Part shown: positions 35,815 through 48,735 of the stretch, one piece after another
How the letters are laid out: each line of letters starts with the position of its first letter
Numbering within the stretch: position 1 is the stretch's first letter
Assembly (NCBI GenBank): GCA_903813345.2
Contig: CAIIXF020000009.1
Coordinates: 498,001-562,000 of the forward strand
From: Owenia fusiformis
Taxonomy: Eukaryota > Annelida > Polychaeta > Sabellida > Oweniidae
Reading direction: 5' to 3'
DNA length: 64,000 nt
Program-made: the position numbers and the translations under genes
Notes under the pieces: model-generated
Database searches by the model: none
Seen by the model: only the letters and a program-made list of their open reading frames with translations
What the model was told of the DNA's origin: nothing

Positions 35815-38800
35815 GAGCGATGAGATATCGTTACCAATTAAGACACAATTACATCTTTTTGATACGCTTGTTGCCCCCATTTTGTTATATGGGGCTGAGG
35901 TATGGGGCTTTATCAACAATACAAAGATAGAAAAGTTACATTTAACGTTTTTAAAGTATATCCTTAAAGTCAAAGCATCAACACCAAACGTTATGGTTTA
36001 TGTACGTTGAGTTAGGGAGAATGCCATTAAGGGTAAAATTTGATTTATGTATAAAAAAATATTGGTATTGATTAAGCTCTAACAATGAAAAAACGCTCTC
36101 AGCAAAGATGTAGAAAATATATAGAAGTTTTTTTTTGATAAAAATCTTGTGAAGTCTGACTGGCTGAATTATGTCAAGTAGTGACAAACATTTGGTTAAA
36201 TCCTAGTAGTTCGTATTTTTCAAAATTTGTTAAAACGGCAAAATTAAGGCTAGAAGACCAATTCAGGCAATCATGGGAAAATGATATAAGTAATAGTAAC
36301 ATAGGTTTTATCTATAGAATTTTTAAAACAGCATTTAAGTTTGAAGACCACTTATTTTCACTGCCTCAAAAATATAGAGTCATTTTATCAAAATACAGAA
36401 TGTCCAACACAACACATTGAGAGGGGTAGGTATAGAAATGTAGAAAGAAATAGAAGATTTTGTGAACTATGTAATAACAATTCATTAGGAGATGAATTTC
36501 ATTTTATATTAGAATGTAAGTCTGTTAAAAGCATTAGAAAACAATATTTACCCCAATATTTTGGTAAAAACATTAGTACTTTTAAATATACCAAGCTGTT
36601 ACAATCTGATAGTAAAGTATTGTTAGCATTATCACTGGGGATGAACTGGAAACGAGGGAGGTTTTGCCTCGTATCAAAATGGCGGCGCGTGAAAAAATTT
36701 CATTCGGTAAGATTTTTGTTTTTTACAATTTTCGTGCTTTTATCCTTCAAATTAAAACTTAATATTTGGCAAGTAAATAGTTCATAAGTTCCGGTTTTAT
36801 AATATGATTACAAATTAGAAATCAATACTGGCATTGCTGAGATATTTACATATCAATTCTCTCACTTAGGAAACGAGGCATGTTTCTCAAGGAAACGAGG
36901 CAGCTATATAGCATTCTTAAGAATGAAACGAGGCAACCATATTTAATTAAAAATGTTTTGTTTTTATTACAGAACGGGGCCTACAAAAAGAAGCATCCCT
37001 GTTCAAATGCTATTTCTGTAACAGGAAACGACAACGTTGCTGATATTGTTATGTTGAAGCTTCCTAAAAAGCAAAAATGTTATGTTGAATAGGGAAGCAG
37101 ATATAGACAGTTGTGAACAAAGCTTGCTTTTATTCTACCTTGAAACATCATTTATTTTAATTCACGATAGCGACATCATAATATTTATGCCATCGACCAT
37201 TAACATTTTTCATATGGCTAATAATCTAGAAAATTTATGAATATTTCATTTACAAATGCATTACCATTTCTAGCATTTAGAAAATACAAGGCATTAACAT
37301 ATGACACGTGTTGTAACTTAGTAATAACAAATAAGTCCATTTATCTGCTACCATGGTAACATATGTTCTAAGAAATACTTGAAAGTCATAATAAGTTTAT
37401 AATTGTTCAAAGTAAAATATGATGTCAGTCTAAGCGGTACGCATTTGTTCAGTTTTTGAAAGTTGCTAAAGAATTTGCTATTGACGCAAAACGCCAGACG
37501 CCGAACTCCAGACGTCAGACGCCGAACATTTCCACATTTCGTTGGACTATATGCAGAATAACATAATTGATAGTGACATAATAAGGAACATACAGACATT
37601 AAAGAATACAAAGAGTAAAATCCAATGTACACCAATGAGACAATGCCAGTGTGCTCCTTGACTCTGCTATTTTTGTAATATAGGCGAGTCATTTAATTAT
37701 TACCATGGTCATTCTTTTTTTATCGTATCTGGAATTATATTCTATCAAATATAGCCATCTCGAGCAACAACAATGCCCCATTTGCGTACGATTAGTAGGG
37801 AGGTTTAACGACACATGTTTTAAAGAGAAGTGTACGTAAACGTGTAAAATTGCAATCTTCAGAGAACTAGTTCTTGTCTTCAACGTCTTTATTTGCATGA
37901 ATGATTACAAAGGTATCAGTTAAACTGTTTTAATTGGGTCTTTGTATAAGTCAATCCAGAACGGAACTATAGTTCCCAGGGGTCATTTCACGTTTACGTT
38001 CGCCATTTCTAAAATACGTGTAGCTTAAGCTCCCTATTAAAATAGCACTTCTTTGAACGAGATTTTTCTTATATGAGAGAACATTTTGACGATATATGCG
38101 CTACCATTGATAGCTCGGATAGCTGGCTCGTTTATTGGAATTGACACTCAAAACAATGCTATTTAACGTTTTCGAAATATTTAGGTAGGAAAAATTTCGA
38201 ACGGAATGCGTGACATATACGTAATTCGCCTGAAAAGTCCGAACGAAATGCGTACGTTTTTTTCGGCGTTTTGGACAGTATACATCACAAAGGAACTTAT
38301 CGTGTCACTTGTCTATTGTGATGTCATAGAGACAATTAGAAAAATTGAAGAATTTGAAGAAAAATAGCCACCCAAAGACACTTACACCTGCTAATTGCCA
38401 TTTTACAAAGAGTTTATTCGAGCAAGAAAACTGTTTGGAAAAACGTAATTTCGGGTTGAACCAAGGGAAAGATCAATACCCGGTGATTTCAGCGGGAAGT
38501 CGCGTTTCGTTCAGTGGATGAGCTGCGCGCGCACGCATAAATGTGATTATCCAATATAATTAGGGGAGGGCTATTTGAAGTAGTTTTTGGTCTCAGGCGC
38601 GACCCAGGGCTGTTGTCTTAAGGACATTTCGTTGAAAATGAGCTATTCGGCTGATAATTGGTAAGAGTTTGCGATCTTATAATGTATAACTGTTACTCAG
38701 ACACATATTTTGACACGATTCTGTTGGAAATAAGCTTTGAACCGAGAGATATTCACGATTGATATGCACATTTTTGATTGTGCCATTGCTTTTCTATTGC

Positions 38801-40381
38801 ACAATCCATGTATTGATAGAAGAAACATTAATAATGCAGATTGGTTTACCTTCAATACATGGCAGACACTACATATCGGTCTATTAATACCAGTTTGTGC
38901 CTTAAATAGTTTTATATTTCCATCCAGGGCCTGGAGCCTGGGTGTGTTTGTCTCTTATGTGTTTGCTTGTGCATGGACTTCTAATCACTAGCAGAATTTA
39001 ACATGATGCAAACTCGACATTATAACTCATGCTGTAACATTTTGACTTCGCTGGAAAACAATAGGAATTATTTTTCTTGCCAATCAATCATGAATCACAA
39101 TCAAAATTTCAGAATGATCAATCAGGCAATGGTCCAAATCAAGTTATAACATTATATGATATTCAGCAAGAAGTCCGGTAGAAATACAGAATATTTAAAC
39201 ATCAAAGCTGAAAGTTAAAAGCTAATCTGTCAATTTTCTGTCTGCAAAAGAGCGTTTACATTTGACACAATAACAGACTGAGGCTTTGAAATCTAGGATT
39301 CCCCAGGAAAATATGACGTCATACTAATTAGCATAAGGATTTCCCTATTGGTCTGGGTCGTGCCTTGTATGTTCGAAAACACAATCCATAAATACATGCT
39401 AATTTCTAAGGAGATAGGAAGTGTATAACGTGTTTATCGATTTTGTTTAAAGATTTAATCAATTATCAAATTGTTTAAGTGGATAAAGTGGTCACACTTG
39501 CTTCAATTCATAGCGAAATCGACGGATAGAAACTGACCGAATTCCCGATATCCTACCCCGTATATTACTGTAGGCTATAAGCACAGTGACCTACAGAGGG
39601 CGCTATCACAAACAAGTACTGCACGAACCGATAAATTCCCGGGTATTGTAACGCCCTTGGTTGAACATGGTACCCACCACTCTGGTTACCATAGCAACCA
39701 TATCTCAAGAACCAATCAAAATTGAGGTTCCAAATTTTACCATATATAACACATATGTGTACCAAGTTTCATTGCAATAATACTATTTTCCTTGAAGTTA
39801 TGACATCAAATGCAAAACTTTTTGAACCACCTAAGTATATCGTGTAAAACGTAATCGGTCGTATGTGACCAGAACGGTGGAAATAAGATCATTAAATGTA
39901 GACACTATCACAGAAAGAATAGTTGCCTCGTTGCAAGTCAAACATTGCCTCGTTTCATTGTTACAAAATGTAGACAGGTGCCTCGTTTCCTAAGTGAGAG
40001 AATTGAAATGTAAATATCTCAGCAATGTCTGTATTGATTACTAATTTGCAATCATATTATAAAACCGGAACTTATAAACTATTTACTTGCCAAATATTAA
40101 GTTTTAATTTGAAGGATAAAAGCACGAAAATTGTAAAAAACAAAAATCTTACCGAATGAAATTTTTTCACGCGCCGCCATTTTGATACGAGGCAAAACCT
40201 CCCTCGTTTCCAGTTCATCCCCAGTGATTATGTAAGTTTCTAAATGAGGCTGGGAAGCAATTGTAAATTATGTTTGTTAAGAAATACTTGATTGTTATTG
40301 TATACTTATTTACTGTATGTACTTTTGCCTAATACCCTTTATTTGGGTGATGGTATAATAAATAAAATTGGAATTGAAATT
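35815..40381 (+). mobile_element. 5'-truncated LINE remnant split by a 3.6-kb inverted-repeat element
   Basis: 35815-36632 encodes, with frameshifts and stops (for example TGA at 36008), an RT C-terminus: LFDTLVAPILLYGAEVWGF, then LRLEDQFRQSWENDI, then a C-x2-C..H-x4-C finger (CELCNNNSLGDEFHFILEC, 36459-36515). The rest is 40232-40381, ending in AATAAATAAAATTGGAATTG. The finger resembles that of the LINE at 3272-4997, so both belong to one family. Not functional. Confidence 0.75.
36633..40226. mobile_element. 3.6-kb inverted-repeat element with CACTGGGGATGAACTGG ends and ATTAT duplication
   Basis: About 290-bp inverted ends: 36633-36930 and 39920-40226. Termini CACTGGGGATGAACTGGAAA. The 5-bp duplication ATTAT is at 36628-36632 and 40227-40231. 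GAAACGAGGCA repeats lie in the subterminal region on both sides (about 36870-36935 and 39925-39985). The 3-kb interior has no recognisable transposase. Possible exons at 36970-37091 and 38637-38660 have splice-like borders but no recognised product. Inserted in a LINE. Confidence 0.85.
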
Positions 40382-40414
40382 GTGATTTTTCAATGGTCAA
40401 AAATGATGTTGAAA

Positions 40415-40694
40415 GTGGGGTATAACGGCCCATGAGTGGGGCAAAACGGCCCACCCTCTGTTACATGGGTTTTAAAATCAAAATTAATCAATTACAAGAC
40501 TGGTCCACACAAATCTTATCTCAGACGTTCAAACCTTTGACAGATAAAGTATTCTTAACGCCTACCATAATTCTAGTCATTCGGTATGTGTCGGAAGGAA
40601 ATAGTTACAAACCAAATGTTAAAATCGTTATATTTGAAAATCAATTGTTCTTAGATTTTTGTATGTTATAACCTTTGTGGGCCGTTTTGCCCCA
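40415..40694. mobile_element. ~280-bp element with GGGGCAAAACGGCCCAC ends
   Basis: GTGGGGCAAAACGGCCCAC at 40436 pairs with GTGGGCCGTTTTGCCCCA at 40677-40694. A second diverged copy of the end word (GTGGGGTATAACGGCCCAT) precedes it at 40415. No coding sequence. Confidence 0.6.
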
Positions 40695-40902
40695 AAGACG
40701 TGTGAATTTTCAAATAGACATCGATTTAATTTGCCTGATATTTGAAGCTCGAAATTTTACAAATAAAGAACAAATATGCATACTCTATGTAAAATGTTAA
40801 ATCAAAACGATATTCTATTGTTGTCGGATTTTTTAGAGATTCTCGTGGGAGGGGTAATTTGCAAAAAAAGAGAGTGAAAAGTTGAATTACCTCTTACGTA
40901 AA

Positions 40903-41752
40903 CACCCTATGCAGACAGAGCCTGTGGGAAATATTGGGTGCGGCGCAAATGAGCGGAGGGTGCGGAGCTAACGGTCATTTTTGAATTTAAAATTGGGATA
41001 TTTCTGAAACTAAGCCGTTTTGGGACTTCAAATATACCAAGATATGTGTATTTGACACCAAATATCAATAAAATTGTGAAAATAGTAGTGCAATTCATTT
41101 TATAGCGACGCAGTATGCCTTAAACTTTTCCCAGACCTATATATTTTGAGACTATCCTTTTAATACTGCGTCCCCAGCATTCATAAAAAATGGTGTTCAA
41201 GATACACTACCCATGCAAATTATTTTTGCATCTTGAAAGCCAGGCAGTATCTGTGTGATTTTATAAAAATTCGGAAATGTTCTTCAGATATGAGCCCCCT
41301 CTAAATATTGGGTGCGGAGCTACGTTTATGGAGCTGCTCCGCACCCAATATTTAGAGGGGGCTCATATCTGAAAAAAATTCCGAATTTTTATAAAATCAC
41401 ACAGATACTGCCTGGGTTCCAAGATGCAAAAATAATTTGTATAGATAGTGCACCTTGAACACTATTTTTTATGAATGCTGGGGACGCAGTATTAAAAGGA
41501 TAGTCTCAAAATATATAGGTCTGGGAAATGTTTAAGGCATACTGCGTCGCTATAAAATGAATTGCACTACTATTTTCACAATTTTATTGATATTTGGTGT
41601 CAAATACACATATCTTGGTATATTTGAAGTCCCAAAACGGCTTAGTTTCAGATATATCCCAAATTTAAATTCAAAAATAACCGTTAGCTCCGCACCCTCC
41701 GCTCATTTGCTCCGCACCCAATAATTTCCACAGGCTCTGTCTGCATAGGGTG
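40903..41752. mobile_element. 850-bp near-perfect palindromic element with GTAAA duplication
   Basis: Arms of about 415 bp meet near 41327. Ends CACCCTATGCAGACAGAG and its inverse. GTAAA flanks at 40898-40902 and 41753-41757. The two arms differ at few positions, so insertion or gene conversion is recent. The minus-strand frame at 40907-41098 is contained in one arm and is not a gene. Confidence 0.9.
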
Positions 41753-41757
41753 GTAAA

Positions 41758-44700
41758 GCGAGACGATGCTGGGCGGTCGAGAAGGTGACGGAAAGGAGCA
41801 CGTAGGTTATCGCAAACAATTTCAAAAGATTCTAACTTGAATTATGAATATTTTCTGATCATGAACATGGGTGTATCTTTTAGATCCATTCATTATCTTC
41901 AAGAAAAGTATATACAATGATAATTTAATTAATCAGACCTAAGTGATATTGAAGGGGCAATGGACCAATCAACATACTTTTTCAAAAAGTTTCACTAAAA
42001 AAGCAACCTTTTATTAAATTGTTGAATGCATAATTAGAATGTGCTTTGAGACATGTTCGATTTCCTAAAAGGAAAAGATGATTGCTCCAGTGACTTTAAA
42101 GATACTGAATTGGAATGACCAAAATGAATTGAAACCAATGGATTCAATTCAAACGAATACAAAGGGTATGGAATCACAGGAATGACTTCTGACTTTAAAA
42201 TAGGAATCTTGACCCAGGTTTGACTGGCTGAGAGACAAATGGACAAATCAATATCGACTAAAATGGCTGAAAATAAAAAATGGATATCATTTTTTGCAGA
42301 TTTTTTCAAACTAAATTATTTCATACAACTACTCTCTACAGTGATATGGCATTTTACAATGCAGGACACCTGAAATTATTTAAAAAGCTACCAAATGGTC
42401 CAAAAGTGAATTTCGCGAGACAAAAAATGGCAGCCATTTTGGAAATAGGCAAGCTTTTGAAATAACAGGAGTCATATTGGGGTTTTCTGTATTGATGTTG
42501 AACAAAAATAACTTAAAATTGGAATCCTATCGACCATACATGTAGGTTCTGCTATCGACAAAGGTTTTAAAAGAAATGGTCCAAAAGTGGATTTCGCGAG
42601 ACAAATGGACAAATCAATGTTAACTAAAATGGCTGTAAATAAAAAAACGAATATAGCTTTTTGCCGATTTTATGTAACAGAATTATTTCATACGTATGAT
42701 TTAATATTTGTTTTGCTATACGTATGGAGGGGAGTGTATATCTAGGTTGATTAGTCATGGGTTGAAACGAAAATGAAATAAAAGTAGATATCCGATTCAA
42801 ACTAACAAGGATTCAAGTCACTGCTAATATCCACTTCAAATTTTTGTAATTTTCATCATATGATTAGTCATCATATAACATTAAATCCCTTCTGGGATGT
42901 AGAGGTTTCTTTGAAAATATGTCTAGGGTGATGAGCCATAAGCTGAAACGAAAATGAAACATCCATTTAAAACTAACAGGGAAGTTGACCAGGGCTTCAT
43001 TTCAAAAACTTGTATTTTGTTTGAAAGGATAGGTATCGATATGGTGAACTGAATTCAACAATGTTTTTCTCTTATACCAATTATTGAAAACATTCTGTAA
43101 AAAACACGGTAGTTTATGTAATGTTGACTGATCGACAACGATTTAATGCAAAAATTATTTAGTAATATTTTATACATGATACCAAGAACAAAACAAGTGT
43201 TCAAAAAGTTCACCATATCGATACCACTCGTTTGACCACATGATAAAAGTTTGTTCTCATATAACATTTAACATCTGGTTGCTGGTCGGTTGGTTGAAAC
43301 GAAAATGAAATTCATACATCCCTTGAGATCCAACAAGGAAGAATCTGTGTTGATTTTGACTTCCAGGAACCTATGTGTTAGTTTAAAACATCACCATAAT
43401 ATATCTAGGGTTTCCTATTATTCTGTATCAACACAGGAAGCTTTGCATATTATTTTTGGTTTCATTTGATTTTGTTTATCTAAGAGAGTAATTATGTATC
43501 TGACTCATACATATAATTGAATTCTGTGTAATCTTCAGAAGGTGAACCAAGTAACTTGGTCAACTTGGTCATATAACTCTGTTGCAAGCAACTCTTTTAG
43601 TAGCACGACTAGGCAAGAGGGGGGGGGACATATTTGTAAAATGGTATCATAAGACATTATTAAACTTGTTAAAGTGTGTGCGAATCAGAGTGCATGGGTG
43701 TCCATACTTGGGGACTATAAATAAGCTCAGCCAAAGTTTCGCTCAGATAGGTGTGAGAGGACAGACAAAACAAATGCTAAACAATAATCCATATGTATTT
43801 GCAAGTCTAGCTATGTAAGAGATTATATTGCAAACATGTATTCAAGATGTTACTCGTAAGGTATATTTTCATCTATTGATATAGTCTTGCGTATATATTT
43901 TGGATAAACATTGAAAATATATACTGCATTATTTATCAGACCAATACATACATGTATAAAATATCAACATGTGGATGATTGTAAACCAAGATACGTACAA
44001 TTCAATCGCTTCAAAGATATGATGTTTGACCTTCGGCTGACCTTCTTTTTGTCAAAAATGCCTACGGGCCCTTTGCTTGCAATCTTGATCTAGTTCTAGT
44101 TCTTGATCTGATCTAGTTTTATTATATCACTGTCTAGCTAACAATTGTTTGATTGGTCAAATCCGGGTTACATGTCATGGAATATCTGGTGGTATTCAAT
44201 GGCAATGCTGATCAGATAAGACAACCATGGGATATCAAGTGATATCTCACACTCTCGGAATTACAAAAAAAACTAGATGTGCATGAACATTTAAAAACCC
44301 AGGACATATGTTAAATGGGAAGAGTTTGATATGCCATATACACATTTTTGGCAAAAGATAATTATGGTGGCTCCTTAAATATTTAAAACAAGAAATGTGT
44401 TTTACGTCACTTTACGGTGAAGGTAAAAAATTTGACCTAATTTACTATTTAATTTACTATATAAGTTTAGTGTAATACGATAATACCAATTTGGAATCAG
44501 TTTGAGCGATTTTACGATTTGAACTTTTCAGGGTCACCCAGAGGTCAAAGGACCTTATACACCCTCCATTAGAATCTCCCCATGGGAAAAAATAATTCAT
44601 CTAATTTTTCAAAATGAGTATTCTGCTTCAATTATTACATCAAAATCCATTTACATCCTACGCATCCCTGCATCTTATCCAAATATGTTACTACATAATG

Positions 44701-46681
44701 AAATATAATAGTATAATCTTTGGTTTTACAAACTTGTATGATATTTGATAAGTGTAAAAGTTGTTTTTGGAGCATTTGTCTATAGCCATTTTGTAGGGGA
44801 AAAATGATGAAAAAATGTACAATCTTTTAACTTTAAGTATGACCTGAATCGATTGCAAACTTCATATTTGCACATTTGATGAGATAAACCATTTGTGTCG
44901 TATTGTGAAATTATTAAGTTTGCAATCGATTCAGGTCATAGTGTATTTTTGGTATTTCTGTGATAATCAATGGAAACCAATGGCCTCTATTGGGATCTGC
45001 TGATATCCTCATGTTAAGTCAATGGTGCACAGCCCCATGTAAGTCGATACAACCTTACTGAACGAAATGATCCCTATCTCAGCTTATGTGTGTCCGAGCA
45101 CTTTAATATTTTCCAAAGTATTATATGACATTTTATTCTTCATGTTACACCTACGAATGATTCATTTTGACCATAGGGATATTTGCCAATAATTGCACCT
45201 TGTCCTTTCAAAACCGAAAGCATAATGTGGCGTCCATACTTCATACTTGTAAAGAATTGGAATGAATCCTAGTTTTCAACTTAGAGGTCAAAGGTATATT
45301 TTGAATCAGCGGCTTTTCTACTTTATATTTCCTAAGAATTAGGATGTAATTCACAGTTTTCAAAGGTGGTTCTGAAAATATTTGTTGGTTAGATCAATAA
45401 ATGCAGTAAAGGATTCCTCAAAAACTAACCTACAATTGTGATCGGAGCTTTCGAGACCAACTGGTCACTTTGTGGGCATCTTGTACATCTAAAGGTGGTT
45501 TCAATTATTTCCCATCGTGCACTGACCCAGTCAGTTGCTGCTTATACAAAATGTGTTATCTTATTAGGAAACACTAGAATTGGAGAAATCATATTGTCAA
45601 AAGTATAAAATTGATGACAAAATGATGAAAAAGAGTTGAAACCAATTAATGGTTTCCTACAAGTGTGGATAATTATTATCAACTCAGACATATTTGGCAG
45701 TTTACATTGAAACCAATTAATGATGTTCCTACAAGTTAGGATTATATTTGGTAGTTTACATATGATTGGTAAGCGCTGCAGGGATAGGAAGAAGGACGAA
45801 TGACATGTTCATTGAAGAGACACAATACAGAGAAAATACAGTTATGATAGATATATTCAAACTAGACATTAAAACATCTTACAATATTTACACAATTAAA
45901 TAAAAGAATTATCAGTCAGTAATAAATGTAAAGAAACTAAATTCTATTTGAACAATCCCATTTTCAAGTACAGAAGTGAAGCATACTTTCCATATTTGTT
46001 TACAAAATGTTTTTAATAATAATACAAATTCAAGTTTTAGAACATGTTGAAATTCCAGGATTACAAAACAAATACTTCATTTTTTCCCTTTACCCAATAT
46101 GGTGATTTTTAATTAATTTCTAAGTTCACAGATGTAAGGCCAGTTTAGTCTGAAACGACTAGGTCTACATCAAATAAACAATAAAATATACATGTACATG
46201 TAAATATGTATCAACAACTATATTTTATTTATATTTATGCCATAAAAACAATAGAGAATTGAAGACATGGATTTCGATAAGATGAAAGTAAAGATACCAA
46301 TTTAGTATCCTTTTTATAATAAAACAATAGAAGTATTGAAGATCTATTTTCAGAAAAAATGAAAGAGGTATTATATAATCAGTACAAACAAACAATAAAT
46401 CTACTATATAAACAATGTATACTTTTATAATGCATATCTAATCTGGCACACTTTGTAAATGTAACTTACTTTTTCAATACAATGTCATGAGTGGCTTTCA
46501 TTTCATATTTTTATTTACTTTATATTATAGATTTCTATTTTGATCATAATGAAGTTAGAAAAAATGTGAATCTGAAATTTTATTAAACAAAGGTATTGAA
46601 ACAATACGAGGGGCATCTCAAAAGTTCGATAACCAGTGCAATAACATATTCACAATATGTACAAATAACAATTTTGTAATC
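41758..46681. other. Intergenic region, no gene recognised
   Basis: AT-rich. 42234-42330 and 42600-42690 are diverged direct repeats ('gacaaatggacaaatcaat' then 'actaaaatggctg'). A G-run lies at 43619-43628. The hairpin at 44838-44940 is listed separately. Short frames (for example 43582-43818) show no motif. Confidence 0.5.
44838..44940. repeat. 103-bp hairpin with perfect 25-bp arms
   Basis: The left arm, starting TATGACCTGAATCGATTGCA at 44838, is exactly inverted at 44916-44940. The loop is 53 bp. It may be a tiny MITE or a structured RNA; nothing decides between these. Confidence 0.85.
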
Positions 46682-46683
46682 TA

Positions 46684-48622
46684 CAGGGCGTTCAGTAAGT
46701 AAAGCTAATTTTGCTCTCAAACTTTTATTTTTTGTCATTTATCTTTCAAATTTTCAGTGAAGAAGCATTTGACATTTTTCTAACTACCCTGAAAAATTAA
46801 ATAAGATATGATGAATAATAGCAAAACAATGGTTGTCATAGTAACGTGAATATGGGTTCTGCGGAGCAATTTCTTACTTTAATAAAAATGTTATAATACA
46901 ATGAAATTGATTAAGATTAATGCTGCATATGTCTTTGTTTGCTATGGCTGAAAGTCACGACAAACATAACAACAACATACACAAATATGATACCATGGCA
47001 ACAGTAGTCTATGACATCACAGACAGATGATACAACAGATGGAATGATCCAGAATGATCCATCAGACACTGCTCCATGACATCATCAAAATCATGGCTGC
47101 CAGGATTGCCAATGGAAGCAAAATGAACAATGAAATGAAACAACAATTGAGAAGTAGCATCAGATACAATGTGTTGCTAGGGAAATCCAAGCAGGATACC
47201 ATTAGGGATATCCAAAAAGCATATGGGGACAGTGTGCCTAAGTACACAATCTACAAATGGTATCAGAAATTCCGCAAGGGGAGAAAAACAACAAGTGATG
47301 AGCCAAGGTCAGGGAGGCCAAAACTTCTAACCAAAGAGGCTAACATGAATCATTTGAGGCAATTGTTAGATGAAGACCGCAGTATAACTGTTAGGGAACT
47401 CTCAGAACTAGATCTAACCAATATCAGCCTAGGATGGGTACATTATCTGATTCACAATTCTCTAAATATGTCCTTGGTGTCTGCGAAATGGGTACCAAAG
47501 AATCTGACCGACGAGCAGCGTAGAAATCGCCTGGAAGATTCAGTTGCATTCTTGCGCCGTTACAAAGATGAGGGAGATGACTTTCTAAACAATCTTCTCA
47601 CTTGTGATGAAACTTTTGTTCGATACTTTGAGCCAAATAGTACAAGACAGAACAGTGCGTGGCAAACAAAGAACTCTCCAACACCCGTGGGGATCGTTGC
47701 AAAGCTAGCTCTTGGAGCATCAGCGGGGAAAGTCATGTTTATCATTTTAAATAGACATCGAAGGTCCATTGTTGGCTCATGCCGTGCCAGAAGGGCAGAC
47801 TGTTAACAAGGAATATTATGCCATGGTAATTACATTTTATGAAATATATCTTTCTAATAATTAGCTTGGTTTGAGTACTAGGGCTACCTCTAAAATAATA
47901 CAAAGAAAACATTTTAACTTAAACATCAAATGATCAAATTCACATTTCATTTTCAGGTGCTGCGGCGCCATCTTGTGAACGCGATTCGCAAGAAGGACTC
48001 TCAACTCCTACATATTCCATCAAGATAATGCGCCATCGCATAGGTCGCAAATGGTGCAGGATACTATCCAGAAAAAGCTGGAGATGGAGGTTCAAGGCCA
48101 GTCAGCGTATTCTCCTGACAAGGCACCGTGCGATTTTGGGGTATTTTCATGTTTGAAAAATGATCTGCGTGGTAAGATCCACGCAAATATCCATGAGCTT
48201 CAGAATGCCGTTCAACGTTCGCTGACAAAGAACTTTCCAGATGGCTTCCACAGGATATATCAGAAGTGGATAGAACGACATCAGCTGTGTGTGAAAGCTA
48301 AGGGAAACTACTTTGAACATGAAATAGAATGCTAACTTGAAAGTAGAAATGTGGAGTAGCCACAGAACTATGGTTGAAATATAGACAGGGCAGAAACTAA
48401 CGTTAACAAAATCTACTATGCTGTGAACTTATAAAATTGCTCCGCAGAACCCGTATTCGCGTTACTATGACAACCACCATTTTGCTGTTATTCATTATAT
48501 CTTGATCATTTTTTCAGGATAGTTAGAAAAGTGTCTGATGCTTCTCCACTGAAAATTTGAACGATGATAGACAAGAAATAAAAGTTTGAGAGCAAAAGTA
48601 GCTTTACTTACTGAACGCCCTG
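46684..48622 (+). mobile_element. Mariner-type transposon with ~190-bp terminal inverted repeats
   Basis: TIRs at 46684-46871 and 48434-48622, both starting CAGGGCGTTCAGTAAGTAAA and extending to GTTCTGCGGAGCAATTT. TA flanks at 46682-46683 and 48623-48624. The TIRs are long for mariner, where about 30 bp is common. It carries one decayed transposase gene. Confidence 0.9.
47054..48335 (+). pseudogene. Mariner transposase, broken by two frameshifts and a 131-bp intron-like insert
   Basis: Cut-and-paste transposase. N-terminal HTH region (IRYNVLLGKSKQDTIRDIQ; SGRPKLLT), first catalytic Asp in LTCDETFVRYFEP (about 47608). The frame shifts near 47750, after which DIEGPLLAHAVPEGQTVNKE follows at 47754. 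At 47826-47956 a GT...AG segment of 131 bp separates EYYAM from VLRRHLVNAIRKKDS. A further shift near 48003-48009 leads to YIFHQDNAPSHRS (second Asp) and AYSPDKAPCDFGVF (third Asp). I count 35 residues between the last two Asp, one more than the mariner DD34D standard. Not functional as read. Confidence 0.88.
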
Positions 48623-48735
48623 TACATATAAATATTCATAATATTCATAAATAATTCTATATTCTATAACAAAGAAGCATTCAAATAACCTGTATAAGCA
48701 GGTTCTATGATATACAGTGCATCGTGTACTATAAG

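Noticed and set aside
40432-40671. 79-residue open frame
   Set aside because: Contained within a small inverted-repeat element; no protein similarity.
46607-46630. ACGAGGGGCATCTCAAAAGTTCG, which looks like a lone mariner-type end
   Set aside because: No matching inverted partner found nearby, so not called as an element.
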